Source: Rhodopseudomonas palustris | Lineage (GTDB): Bacteria > Pseudomonadota > Alphaproteobacteria > Rhizobiales > Xanthobacteraceae | DNA: 64,000 nucleotides | Direction of reading: 5' to 3' | Assembly: GCF_003031265.1 (NCBI RefSeq) | Contig: NZ_CP019966.1 | Location: forward strand, 124,001-188,000 | In this document: one piece after another, positions 17,827-26,697 of the stretch | Layout of the letters: the number at the start of each line of letters is the position of its first letter | How positions within the stretch are numbered: position 1 is the stretch's first letter | The notes under the pieces: generated by a model | Told to the model about the DNA's origin: nothing | What the model saw: only the letters and a program-made list of their open reading frames with translations | Database searches by the model: none | Made by a program: the position numbers and the translations under genes

Positions 17827-18814
17827 AGAATGCTGCGTCCGGCAGCCGGCCGCCGACGACGCCGGGATCGAGCTCCATGAGATTCTTGAAGTACGCTTCG
17901 ATGTCGTCACGCGCCTGCCGCGCCGGAACGACGTCGAGGCGGACATGCGGCAATGACGCGGCGATCACTTCGGCCGGCAGCCCGAGCGCCGGCGCAGCAA
18001 GCTCGGCGGCCTCGCGCGGATGTGCCGCAATCCAGCTACTCGCTTCAGCGCAAGCGGCCTGCACGGCGGCGGTGATCTCGGGCTGAGAGTTCAGCAGCTC
18101 GGTGCTGACCGCGAGCCCGACTTGCGGAATCCGAGGCCCGCGCCCGGTGTGGCGACCATAGAGTTCGGCGATATCCAACACCCGATAAACCGGCTTGCCC
18201 TCCTGCTGGCCGCGGAGCAGCGCAGTGGTGGCGGCCGGCTCGTGCAGCACGGCGACGTCGCTGCGGCCGGCGAGAAACAGCGGCACCGCCTCGCCGGGCG
18301 AGCCGACATATTCGCAGCGGACGTCGCGGTCCGGATCGAGTCCGGCCCAGCGCAGCACCAGTCGAAACAACAGATCGGGCGCTTCATTCTTGTTCGACAG
18401 CAGAATGCTGCGGCCGGCGAGATCGGCGACCGACCTGATGGCCGGATCGCGCGCCATCACGTAGAGCACGCCCCAGGTGACGACGTTCAGCATCGGCGTT
18501 CCGGCGCCGCGATTGAAGAAATTGGCCGCCGCGTAGGTCGAGGTCGCGAACAGCCGGAACTGTCCCGACGCAATCCCCGCGCGCATCTGGTCGGTGCTCT
18601 TCCAGAGCTGAAAGCGAATCCCGGGCACGGCCTGCTGCAGCCGCTCCGACGCGACGGCGCGAACGAACAGCGCCGACGGCGTCGCCGGAATCCCCCACAA
18701 CGTCAGCGGCTCCGCGGCGAACGTCCGCGTCCGCGTCAGCCCCAGCGCCGGCAGTGCCGCAAGACCGCGCACCACATCGCGCCGAGTGGGGACCAAGTGC
18801 TGTGGCGACGCCAT
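17816..18814 (-). CDS. ABC transporter substrate-binding protein, NMT1/SsuA type, Tat signal
   Basis: The 332-residue protein has a twin-arginine-like N-terminus (PTRRDVVRGLAALPALGL), suggesting folded export to the periplasm. The mature part has the type-II binding-protein pattern of NMT1/SsuA proteins: SVADLAGRSILLSNKNEAPDLL, CEYVGSPGEAVPLFLAGRSDVAVLHEP and an alpha-helical end. The start is 16 bases after the hydA stop, with the three transport genes contiguous, so the transporter is probably made with the hydrogenase. The ligand is not evident. Tat export may mean a bound cofactor or simply the use of a Tat leader. Confidence 0.85.
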   Translation of the reverse strand: MASPQHLVPTRRDVVRGLAALPALGLTRTRTFAAEPLTLWGIPATPSALFVRAVASERLQQAVPGIRFQLWKSTDQMRAGIASGQFRLFATSTYAAANFFNRGAGTPMLNVVTWGVLYVMARDPAIRSVADLAGRSILLSNKNEAPDLLFRLVLRWAGLDPDRDVRCEYVGSPGEAVPLFLAGRSDVAVLHEPAATTALLRGQQEGKPVYRVLDIAELYGRHTGRGPRIPQVGLAVSTELLNSQPEITAAVQAACAEASSWIAAHPREAAELAAPALGLPAEVIAASLPHVRLDVVPARQARDDIEAYFKNLMELDPGVVGGRLPDAAFYAG

Positions 18815-18830
18815 CCTTTGCGCTCCCCAG

Positions 18831-20690
18831 TCAGTACAGGATCGTGCTCATGGTGAGATCGTCCCAGATCTCCTTGACGGTGTGCTGCAGCTCGCGTTTG
18901 CGCGAGGCGTAGTGGGTGTGCAGCAGCCGGTGCGCGATCTCGGAATTCGGCGCCTGCAGCAATTCGCGATACAGCGCCTGCACCTGGGGATTGTTGTGCG
19001 ACTGCCGGACCTTCGCAGCCCGGTCGACATTGTAGATGGTTTCGCGCCGTTTCAGCGCGAGCGGCAGATACTGCTTCTTCGAGCGCAGCGATCCGCCGCC
19101 GTCGACGCAGCCGCCCGGGCAGGCCATCACCTCGATGAAATCGTAGTTCGCCTCGCCGCTCAGCACCGACTCCACCAGCCGTCGCGTGTCGCCGAGGCCG
19201 TGAACCATCGCGACCTTGACCTCACCGACCGGGCCGCCGAGATCGACAACGGCCTCGCGCAGGCCTTCAAAACCGCGGAGCTGCGTCAGCTCGATCCGGT
19301 CCAGTTCGCGGCCGTTGACCAACGCGTAGATGGTTCGCACCGCCGCTTCCATCACACCGCCGGTGGTGCCGAAGATCGCGCCAGCGCCGGAATAAGCGCT
19401 GAGGAACGGGCGGTCGAACTGCGACGACGGCAGGTCCTTCAGGTCGATGCCCTCGCGGCGCAGCAGCCGGGCGAATTCGCGTGTGGTCAGCACCAGGTCG
19501 GTCTCGGGCTGCCCGTCGTGAACCATCTGCGGCCGCACCGCCTCGTCCTTCTTGGCGATGCACGGCATGATCGAGATGACCCGGATGCGCTCGGCCGGCA
19601 CGCCGAGCTGTTCGGGCAGATAGCTCTTGGCGATGGTCGACAGCACCTGCTGCGGCGACTTGGTCGAGGACAGCAGCGGCAGCACGTCCGGATAGTGGAT
19701 CTCGGCGAAGTTAATCCAGGCCGGACAGCACGACGTGAAGGTGGGCCGCCGCCCCTGTTTCAGCCGCGCCAGCAGCTCGGCGCCCTCCTCCATGATCACC
19801 ACGTCGGCCGCGAAGTTGGTGTCGAGCACGACGTCGACGCCGAGCTTGCGGCAAGCGGCGATGATCTGGCCTTCGACGTTGGTGCCGGCCGGCAGGCCGA
19901 ATTCTTCGCCGAACGCCACCCGCACTGCGGGGGCGAACTGCACCACGGTGACGACGTTCGGATCGCAGATGTAGTCGAGCGCGCGGTCGGTCTCGTCGCG
20001 CTCGCCGAGCGCACCGGTCGGGCACACCAGCACGCATTGGCCGCAGGAAACGCACACCGAATTCGGGTAGCCGTCGGCGTCGCGCAGCGCCACCATCCGC
20101 TCCAGCCCGCTGCCTTCGATCGCCAGCGCGTCGATCTTCTGGTGATAACGGCAGATCGCGACGCAGCGCTGGCAGCGGACGCAGCGCCGCATATCGCGCA
20201 CCATCGCGGGCGAGCTTTGATCGACCGGGCGCGCCTCGGTCCGCTCGCGATCGAAGAACCGATTCTGCTGCAGCCCGACGAACTGCGCCAGATCCTGCAG
20301 CTCGCAGCTGCCGTGGCGGATACAGGTGGCGCAATCCTGCAGATGATCGGCCATCAGCAGTTCGACCTGCAGGCGTTGCATGTCGCGCGCCTTCTTGGAG
20401 CGGGTCTGCACCTCCATGCCGTCGCGCACCGGCGTATTGCAGGCGGTGACGATCTGCGGCGTGTCCTTGCCGGCCTGCAGGATCTCGACCAGGCACACCC
20501 GGCAGGCGCCGGGGGCGTGATCGATGTCTTCCAGTTCGCACAGCGTCGGGATGTAGACGTCGTAGCGCCGCGCGCAGGACAGGATGGTCTCGTTGGCAAA
20601 GCCGGCGCAGGCGACGCCGTTGATGGAGAGCGTGATCGTTGCCTCGGCGGGATCGCGGGCGGACAGGCTGGCCTGATCGGGCATGCACAT
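18831..20690 (-). CDS. hydA: [FeFe]-hydrogenase large catalytic subunit
   Basis: The roughly 619-residue cytoplasmic enzyme interconverts H2 with protons and electrons. The N-terminus has a [2Fe-2S] domain (Cys51, 63, 66, 84). A His-Cys3 [4Fe-4S] site follows (His116, Cys120, 123, 129), then two ferredoxin clusters (Cys170-180 and Cys213-223). All three H-cluster signatures are intact: TSCCPAW (Cys321, Cys322), MPCIAKKDEA (Cys377) and MACPGGCVDGGG (Cys524, Cys528). A small-subunit-like domain ends the protein. ATG 20690 or 20684 could start it, and 20690 lies 4 bases after the partner's stop. No HydE, HydF or HydG maturase gene is in the window, so active-site assembly must rely on genes elsewhere. 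Confidence 0.93.
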   Translation of the reverse strand: MCMPDQASLSARDPAEATITLSINGVACAGFANETILSCARRYDVYIPTLCELEDIDHAPGACRVCLVEILQAGKDTPQIVTACNTPVRDGMEVQTRSKKARDMQRLQVELLMADHLQDCATCIRHGSCELQDLAQFVGLQQNRFFDRERTEARPVDQSSPAMVRDMRRCVRCQRCVAICRYHQKIDALAIEGSGLERMVALRDADGYPNSVCVSCGQCVLVCPTGALGERDETDRALDYICDPNVVTVVQFAPAVRVAFGEEFGLPAGTNVEGQIIAACRKLGVDVVLDTNFAADVVIMEEGAELLARLKQGRRPTFTSCCPAWINFAEIHYPDVLPLLSSTKSPQQVLSTIAKSYLPEQLGVPAERIRVISIMPCIAKKDEAVRPQMVHDGQPETDLVLTTREFARLLRREGIDLKDLPSSQFDRPFLSAYSGAGAIFGTTGGVMEAAVRTIYALVNGRELDRIELTQLRGFEGLREAVVDLGGPVGEVKVAMVHGLGDTRRLVESVLSGEANYDFIEVMACPGGCVDGGGSLRSKKQYLPLALKRRETIYNVDRAAKVRQSHNNPQVQALYRELLQAPNSEIAHRLLHTHYASRKRELQHTVKEIWDDLTMSTILY

Positions 20691-20694
20691 CGCT

Positions 20695-22692
20695 TCAAGC
20701 CGCTCCTTCCGGGATCGGATGCTTGGTGACGACGGAATAGACGCGATAGCAGCGCATGCAGCGCTGGGTCTCCGCATAGGCGGCGCGGGCGTCGATGGTC
20801 TGCTCGACCTCGCCGAACATGTGCTTGCGCAGCTCGGGATCGATTTCGGGATTGTGCACCCGGTAGGCGTTGCGAACCGGCGCCTCGACGATCTCGTTGG
20901 CCAGCATATGGTTGTCGGCGATCAGCTTGCGCATCCGCGAGCGTTTGAAGAACCGCACCGAGCCGCGCTGGATCCAGTCATCGATGTTGCGCGCCGCCTT
21001 CAGGCCGGCGGCCATCGCATAGACCAGCGTCGACGGACCGGTGACGCAATCGCCGCCGGCGAACACGCCCGGACGCGAGGTGGCCAACACCCGATCGGTC
21101 GCGACGCAGCGCCAGCGATCGAACGCGATGCCGTCGCTCTCGATCAGCGGACCGTCCTCGACCTGCTGGCCGATCGCGGCGATCAGCACGTCGCAGTGCA
21201 TCGCCGTCTCGCTGCCCGGGATCGGCTTCACCGAGCGCCGCCCGCCGGCATCGGGCTCGCTCGCCTGCATCCCGGTCAGCACCACGCCGGAGACCTTGCC
21301 GTGCTCGATGACGATCTGGGCCGGCGCGCTGAGGACGTGAAACTCGACGCCTTCGGCGCGAGCGGCTTCGATCTCGGCCGGATCGGCCGGCATGTCGGCA
21401 AGCGTCCGGCGATAGACGACGTGGACCTTGTCGGCGCCGAGGCGGATCGCCGATCGCACGCAGTCCATCGCGACATTGCCGCCGCCGACCACCACCACTT
21501 CGCCGCTCAGCACCAATGGGGCGATGCCGTCGACGTGGTCGTGAACCTTGAGCAGGAAGTCGATGCCGCTGAAGTACCCGGCGTAGGCATTGTCTTCGCC
21601 CGTAACGCCGAGCCGGGCGCCTTGCTGACAGCCGAGCCCCAGGAACACCGCGCGGTAGCCGCGCGCGAACAGATCGTCGATCGAGAAGTCGCGCCCGAGG
21701 CGCTGATCGAACAGGAACCGGCCGCCGAGGTCGACAATGATGTCGGTCTCCAGGGCCAGCGTATCCTTGGGCAGCCGGTAGCTCGGGATGCCGATCTGCG
21801 CCATGCCGCCGGCCTGGCTGGCCTTGTCGAAGACGTCGACGTGATAGCCGCGCAGCAATAGGTGATAGGCACAGGAGATGCCGGCCGGGCCGGCCCCGAC
21901 CACCGCCACCCGCATGCCGTCGGCGAGCGGCTTGCGGATCATGTCGCGGGTGAATTTCAGCGCGTGCGGTCCGCTCTGCTGGTCGGCGACGTAGCGCTTC
22001 AGCGTCTTGATGCCGACGGCTTCGTCGACGAACTTGCGCCGGCACGCCTGCTCGCAATAGCGCACGCAGACCCGGCCGCAGGTGGCCGCCATCGGGTACT
22101 TCTGCAGCAGCACGCCGAGCGAATTCTCCGGCTTGCCGTCGCGGATGTAGTCGATGTAGCGCGGCACGTTGACCTTGGAGGGACAGGCCTCGATACACGG
22201 CGCCGTCACATAGGCCATGCCGTGCTGCGCCGGGATCGGCCGGTGCTGTGCCAGCTCCTGTTCGATCCGTTCGCGAAAATCCCGCAGCGCCGCCAACAGC
22301 GCGACCGCGCAGGTCTGCCCCAGCCCGCACAGCGAGGTCTGCCGGATCTGCTCGCCCAGCATCACGATGTCGTCGAGCGTCAGCGCGGCGTCCAGCCCGC
22401 GGCGCATCTGATCGAGCGCATCGCGGATCAGCACCGTGCCGATCCGGCAGGGTGTGCAGGCACCGCAGGATTGTTCGGCGGCGGCTTTCAGGTAATGGAA
22501 TAACGCATCGACCAGCGAAACCGTGGGATCGAACACGAAGAACCCGCGGTCGGCGATGAAGGCGCGGATCGCGTTACCATCGTCGAACTCATCGAAGTTC
22601 GCCAGCGCGTAGTCCGCCGCCCGCGCCTCGGCCGCGCCGGCTCGTGCGTCGTAGGCAACACCGTCCCAGACTCCGTAAACTACCTGCGTCAT
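20695..22692 (-). CDS. NuoF-C-terminal/GltD-like fused flavoprotein, probable hydrogenase electron partner
   Basis: The 665-residue protein appears to be a fusion. Residues about 40-140 match only the C-terminal [4Fe-4S] part of NuoF (CGACTPC with Cys76, 79, 82, then Cys122 in SLCGLGQTC). The FMN/NADH domain of NuoF is missing. The rest is a GltD/NfnB-like NAD(P)H oxidoreductase. It has cysteine clusters around APCIEACPSKVNVPRYI and GRVCVRYCEQAC, an FAD site (VAVVGAGPAGISCAY) and an NAD(P) site (VVVVGGGNVAMDCV). A last CMRC pair lies near the end. It precedes hydA by 4 bases and probably passes electrons between NAD(P)H and the hydrogenase. ATG 22692 is preferred over 22722, and neither has a strong Shine-Dalgarno site. 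Confidence 0.85.
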   Translation of the reverse strand: MTQVVYGVWDGVAYDARAGAAEARAADYALANFDEFDDGNAIRAFIADRGFFVFDPTVSLVDALFHYLKAAAEQSCGACTPCRIGTVLIRDALDQMRRGLDAALTLDDIVMLGEQIRQTSLCGLGQTCAVALLAALRDFRERIEQELAQHRPIPAQHGMAYVTAPCIEACPSKVNVPRYIDYIRDGKPENSLGVLLQKYPMAATCGRVCVRYCEQACRRKFVDEAVGIKTLKRYVADQQSGPHALKFTRDMIRKPLADGMRVAVVGAGPAGISCAYHLLLRGYHVDVFDKASQAGGMAQIGIPSYRLPKDTLALETDIIVDLGGRFLFDQRLGRDFSIDDLFARGYRAVFLGLGCQQGARLGVTGEDNAYAGYFSGIDFLLKVHDHVDGIAPLVLSGEVVVVGGGNVAMDCVRSAIRLGADKVHVVYRRTLADMPADPAEIEAARAEGVEFHVLSAPAQIVIEHGKVSGVVLTGMQASEPDAGGRRSVKPIPGSETAMHCDVLIAAIGQQVEDGPLIESDGIAFDRWRCVATDRVLATSRPGVFAGGDCVTGPSTLVYAMAAGLKAARNIDDWIQRGSVRFFKRSRMRKLIADNHMLANEIVEAPVRNAYRVHNPEIDPELRKHMFGEVEQTIDARAAYAETQRCMRCYRVYSVVTKHPIPEGAA

Positions 22693-22866
22693 CCCGACCC
22701 CGCCCCAGGGTACCGCCCGCATCGATCAGCTAATCAAAGCTGATTTGCGCTGAAACCGTGATGACACAGATCAGAAATAACCAGTCCGGCCCGACGGGAA
22801 ACGGGACAGAGTGTCATATTAGCAAGGTGGGGCCGTCGGGGCGGAGCAAAGAAGAAGCGCTAAGCG
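22693..22866. promoter_or_regulatory. Intergenic region upstream of the hydrogenase operon
   Basis: These 174 bases separate the end of the chemotaxis operon from the hydrogenase operon and must contain the latter's promoter. The part nearest the gene is GC-rich, then an AT-richer stretch begins at about 22720. It contains the dyad at 22725-22744. A single TTGAT half-site is present, but no full FNR/FixK dyad was found. Confidence 0.5.
22725..22744. promoter_or_regulatory. Inverted repeat upstream of the hydrogenase operon
   Basis: The arms ATCAGCT and AGCTGAT are separated by AATCAA. The site ends 33 bases upstream of the preferred start codon of the flavoprotein gene. It overlaps a second, smaller dyad (AATCA, 4 bases, TGATT). 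It is a plausible operator for a dimeric regulator, and the regulator is unknown. Confidence 0.5.
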
Positions 22867-24576
22867 CTAAAACAACTCGAAATCGCAATCAGTTGCGGCG
22901 GGCGCCGCCTGCTTGGTGGCGATTCCGAACGGTAGCAGGAACTGGCGATGGACGTCGCGCTCGCGCTCCATCGTGTAGCGGACGTAGAGCTCATCGAGCA
23001 CGGCTTCGTCCTGATGGCTGAAGGAAGCACGGCCCAGATCACCCCCGGCTTCCTCAAGGCATTTTGCTACCGCCGGCAGCGTCGAGGCGCTGGAGGCAAG
23101 CGATGTCATCTGTTCGCGGGCGCCGTTCATCACCGCGTCGAACTTGGCACCTTCCTCGATCAGCCGGCCGATCAATCCACCGAGACGATCGTTGCCGGCC
23201 TCGACATCGTGCAGGGTTTGCAGAATGGCATTCTCCATGCTGGTCAGCTTGGTCTGATCGCTGCTCACGCGCGACTTGCGAAGGTCGTCACCGACCTTGG
23301 CGATCTCGCTCAGCAGAGGCCTCAGCCGGGCCGCCGCCCCGGTCATCTGGTCGGCGGTCAACTTCATTTCATGCGCGATCACCACGAAGGCACGACCTTT
23401 GGCGCCAAGATGCCCGGCGCGAAGCCCGGCATTCATGCCGATCAGCGAAATGTCGACCACCGAGTCGGACAAATTGGCGATCGCCTCGCGAAACTTCTCC
23501 AGCGTGTTTTCGACTACGCTGAGCGCCTCGTCGATCGAGCGCCCGCCGTCTTCGCACATCGCGATCAGGCTGGAGGCCTGGGCGAGAGTCTGCCGCACCC
23601 GCGACAGGAACGAGGCCGAACTGCCCTCCCGGCCACCATGCAGCGACCGGCCCTTTTCGACCAGTGTCGCGACTTCGGTCAGAATCGTCGACAGCGCCCG
23701 GACGATGTCGCCGATGCCGGCGTCGAACTCCTGTTGGGTGTCGTGGAGCTGCACCGCTTCGAGATTGACCAGCAGCCGGGGCAGCGGCTGAACCTCGGTC
23801 ATGTCCGGCACCAGGGTCGGCTCCGGATCGGCGGCGCGCCGCAGGCCTGCGCAAACATGCTCCAGGCGCTGGCGCGTACTATCGCCGGCCTGCAGCGAGA
23901 TGATCGAGCGGCCGACCACCTCGCTGATGGTGCGCGCGCTGCTGCCGGCCAGCTCGGCGACGCCGACGCTGTCGTTGCGCTGGCGGCCGAGATCGGAAAA
24001 CGCCGACATCAATTCGCCGCCGGAAGCACCAAGCTGCGGCCGGTAGCGCCGCTCGAATTCGCTTTGCCGGCCCCAGGTGGTTTCCACCGCCGCCGCCAGC
24101 AGTTGCTGATCCTTGACGCAGGCCTCGATCGACGACTGCACCGCCTTGCCGAGATCGTACGCCTCGCGGGTGAAGGCGATGAAGCCTTCCCGATCACCCT
24201 CGAGCGAGGCCGACTCGATCTTGGCGCTGCGCGCGATCGTGGTGATCATCTCGACGTGCTTGAGCAATTGCTTCAGCAGCGAGCCTGCCTCGGCCACGTT
24301 GCGGCGCAGCTGATCGAGCAGCGCGCTTTCCGCCGGCAGCGTGTCGGCGAGGCTCTTCAGGCGGCCCGCGATGTCGCGCAGCGCGCCGGACGCGCCTTCG
24401 ATCTGCGCCGAAGACAGTTCACGCGCGAGGTCGGTCAGGGCCTCATTGAGCCCTTGGAAGATGCCATGGCCTTCGCCGAGCTGACCGCCGACCTGGGCGA
24501 AGGTAGTCTCAATTCGCGACGCAACGAGTTCGATCGACGCAACGGCGTCGGCAATCGGATGTTTCAATCGGGACAC
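22867..24576 (-). CDS. Soluble degenerate chemoreceptor-like protein of the che operon
   Basis: The 569-residue, largely alpha-helical protein has no membrane helix or HAMP domain. Near residues 370-415 a segment aligns in pattern with the MCP signalling tip: SLIGMNAGLRAGHLGAKGRAFVVIAHEMK, comparable to [15 protein letters not shown] in the true receptor of this operon. The tip core differs (MNAGLRAGHLG), and no typical methylation pairs are clear. It may be a cytoplasmic receptor or a scaffold that binds CheW/CheA. GTG at 24576 starts 4 bases after the cheB stop. Last gene of the operon. Confidence 0.75.
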   Translation of the reverse strand: MSRLKHPIADAVASIELVASRIETTFAQVGGQLGEGHGIFQGLNEALTDLARELSSAQIEGASGALRDIAGRLKSLADTLPAESALLDQLRRNVAEAGSLLKQLLKHVEMITTIARSAKIESASLEGDREGFIAFTREAYDLGKAVQSSIEACVKDQQLLAAAVETTWGRQSEFERRYRPQLGASGGELMSAFSDLGRQRNDSVGVAELAGSSARTISEVVGRSIISLQAGDSTRQRLEHVCAGLRRAADPEPTLVPDMTEVQPLPRLLVNLEAVQLHDTQQEFDAGIGDIVRALSTILTEVATLVEKGRSLHGGREGSSASFLSRVRQTLAQASSLIAMCEDGGRSIDEALSVVENTLEKFREAIANLSDSVVDISLIGMNAGLRAGHLGAKGRAFVVIAHEMKLTADQMTGAAARLRPLLSEIAKVGDDLRKSRVSSDQTKLTSMENAILQTLHDVEAGNDRLGGLIGRLIEEGAKFDAVMNGAREQMTSLASSASTLPAVAKCLEEAGGDLGRASFSHQDEAVLDELYVRYTMERERDVHRQFLLPFGIATKQAAPAATDCDFELF

Positions 24577-24580
24577 AACT

Positions 24581-25672
24581 TCAATCCGCTGAGGCAGGCT
24601 GCTTGGCTTGCTGCCAGGCCATGATCTCGCGCGGGATCTGGTTCAGCGACACCACCTTCTCGACAGCGCCGCAGGCGATCGCTTCCTTCGGCATGCCGAA
24701 CACCACGCAGCTCTCTTCGTCCTGCGCGCAGGTGTAGGCGCCCAGTTTGCGCATCTCGAGCAAGCCGCGGGCGCCGTCGTCACCCATGCCGGTCATGATG
24801 ATGCCGAGCGCGTTGGCGCCGGCATATTGGGCGGCCGATCGAAACAGCACGTCCGCCGAGGGACGATGCCGCGACACCGGCGGGCCGTCCTTGATGGCGA
24901 TCTGATAGCGCAGCCCGCTGCGGACCAGCAGCATGTGCCGCGCGCCGGGGGCGATGTAGGCCCAGCCCGGCAGCACCGGATCGCCGTCCTCTGCTTCCTT
25001 GACGTTGATCTGGCAACCGGCGTTGAGCCGCTTGGCGAACGCCGCGGTGAAGCCCTGCGGCATGTGCTGCACGATCAGAATGCCGGGGCAGTTCGGCGGC
25101 AGCACTTCGAGCACGTCGTACAGCGCCTCGGTGCCGCCGGTGGAGACGCCGATGCACACGATCCGTTCGGTGGTCGGACGCGACCGCCCGGCGACCGGCG
25201 GCGGGATGATCGCATCCGCCGTCAGCTTCTGTTCGATGACTTTGCGAGCCGCGCGGGGGCGGACGCGGGCGCGGGCCGCAGACTTGATCGCTTCGCGCAG
25301 GCGGCCGGAGCTCTCCATCAGCGCCTGGCGGGTATCGATCCGCGGCTTGGGCACGATATCGACGGCGCCGGCCTCGAACGCTTCGAACATCAAGTCCGAG
25401 CCCTCGGGCGTCAGCGACGAGCAGATCACCACCGGGATCGGATGCTGCGCCATGATCTTGCGGAGGAACGTCATGCCGTCCATCCGCGGCATCTCGATAT
25501 CGAGCAGGATGACGTCGGGGAGTTCGTTCTGCAGCCGCTTGGCCGCGACGAACGGATCGGACGCGGTCCCGATCACTTCGATTTCAGGGTCTTCGGCCAG
25601 GATGGTGCCGAGGACCTGTCGCACCGAGGCGGAGTCGTCGACGATCAGGACTCGGATCTTCTGCTTCGCCAT
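24581..25672 (-). CDS. cheB: Chemotaxis protein-glutamate methylesterase
   Basis: The 363-residue protein has an N-terminal receiver domain ([11 protein letters not shown], phosphoacceptor Asp in [12 protein letters not shown], conserved Lys in VPKPR). A basic linker joins it to a methylesterase domain. Catalytic Ser is in [10 protein letters not shown], His in QHMPQGFT and Asp in GMGDDGARG. It removes methyl groups from receptors for adaptation. ATG 25672 follows TTGGAG with 8 bases spacing. A frame extension of six residues upstream lacks this support. Adjacent to cheR. Confidence 0.95.
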   Translation of the reverse strand: MAKQKIRVLIVDDSASVRQVLGTILAEDPEIEVIGTASDPFVAAKRLQNELPDVILLDIEMPRMDGMTFLRKIMAQHPIPVVICSSLTPEGSDLMFEAFEAGAVDIVPKPRIDTRQALMESSGRLREAIKSAARARVRPRAARKVIEQKLTADAIIPPPVAGRSRPTTERIVCIGVSTGGTEALYDVLEVLPPNCPGILIVQHMPQGFTAAFAKRLNAGCQINVKEAEDGDPVLPGWAYIAPGARHMLLVRSGLRYQIAIKDGPPVSRHRPSADVLFRSAAQYAGANALGIIMTGMGDDGARGLLEMRKLGAYTCAQDEESCVVFGMPKEAIACGAVEKVVSLNQIPREIMAWQQAKQPASAD

Positions 25673-25692
25673 CTGATGCGCTCCAATCATCC

Positions 25693-26535
25693 CTACAGTT
25701 TAAAGACGGTTGGTTGAACCTGCCTTAACTTCGGCAGGGCGCTGTGAATCATCGACTCGGAATGGCCGACCAGAAGGTAGCCGCCCGGTCGCAGATGTGA
25801 GCACAGCTGCTCGACGACTTTGCGCTGGGTCGCGCGGTCGAAATAGATCAGCACGTTGCGGCAGAAGATGACGTCGACGTCCCGGTCCACCGGGTAGGAC
25901 GTGTCCATCAGGTTCATCCGCGTGAAATTGGTCAGCCGGCGCAGCTCGGGCACCACCCGCACTTCATCGCGGCTGCGGTCGCGCGAGCTCAGGAAGTAAC
26001 GCTCGACGAACTGCGGCGGCACCGGCGCGGTGACCTCGCGATTGTAGATCGCCGCGGTGGCGACGCGCAGCACGGCGGTCGAGATATCCGTGCCGAGGAT
26101 CCGGAATTGAAACCGCGACCCGGCCCTCACCATGTCGTCCAGCACCATCGCGGTGGTGTAGGCCTCCATGCCGGTCGAACAGGCCGCACTCCAGACTTTC
26201 AAATCGTTGGACTTGCGGTTCGGCAGCTTCAAGAGATCCGGCACCGCGACGGTTCTCAGGAAGTCGAAATGCTGCGGCTCGCGGAAGAAGTCGGTCTTGT
26301 TGGTGGTGACGACATCGATCAGATGCGTCAGTTCATCCTCCAGCACCGACTTGTCGAACAGGTTATCGACATACTCGCTGACGCCCGAATAGTTCAGCGC
26401 CCGAACGCGTTTGTGCAGCCGTCCTTCGAGCATCAGACGTTTGGCATTCGGCATCTTGATGCCGACCTGGTCTTCGATCAGTTCGGCAAGGGACCGGAAT
26501 TGCCTGTCGGAAAGCTGGCGTTTGGCGTGGACCAT
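25693..26535 (-). CDS. cheR: Chemotaxis protein methyltransferase
   Basis: The roughly 280-residue SAM-dependent enzyme methylates receptor glutamates. It has an N-terminal helical domain ([21 protein letters not shown]) and [17 protein letters not shown]. The SAM-binding core contains [24 protein letters not shown] and [16 protein letters not shown] 26535 is chosen, and a TTG at 26550 would add five residues. The Shine-Dalgarno signal is weak for both. CheR and CheB sit together in the expected adaptation pair. Confidence 0.94.
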   Translation of the reverse strand: MVHAKRQLSDRQFRSLAELIEDQVGIKMPNAKRLMLEGRLHKRVRALNYSGVSEYVDNLFDKSVLEDELTHLIDVVTTNKTDFFREPQHFDFLRTVAVPDLLKLPNRKSNDLKVWSAACSTGMEAYTTAMVLDDMVRAGSRFQFRILGTDISTAVLRVATAAIYNREVTAPVPPQFVERYFLSSRDRSRDEVRVVPELRRLTNFTRMNLMDTSYPVDRDVDVIFCRNVLIYFDRATQRKVVEQLCSHLRPGGYLLVGHSESMIHSALPKLRQVQPTVFKL

Positions 26536-26697
26536 CAAGCTACTCGTCAATTCGGTCCAGCGACCGTTCGTCTGGCATTCAACACCGGCTTCGTCGCGGC
26601 ACGACGGCCTGCCGGCGTTCCTCGAAGGTGAACGCCCGACCCGGGGCGTTCACCGTTGTTTCGTCCGGGATCGCGGGGCCTTGACCCCGCCTCTCCC

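Noticed and set aside
18786..20729. A 647-codon open frame on the plus strand opposite the hydrogenase gene
   Set aside because: It is fully antisense to hydA, shows no family motif and is rich in His/Arg/Asp. This is the usual mirror effect of a GC-rich coding strand.
22725..22760. FNR/FixK site upstream of the hydrogenase operon
   Set aside because: Only a TTGAT half is present. The second half does not follow after 4 bases.
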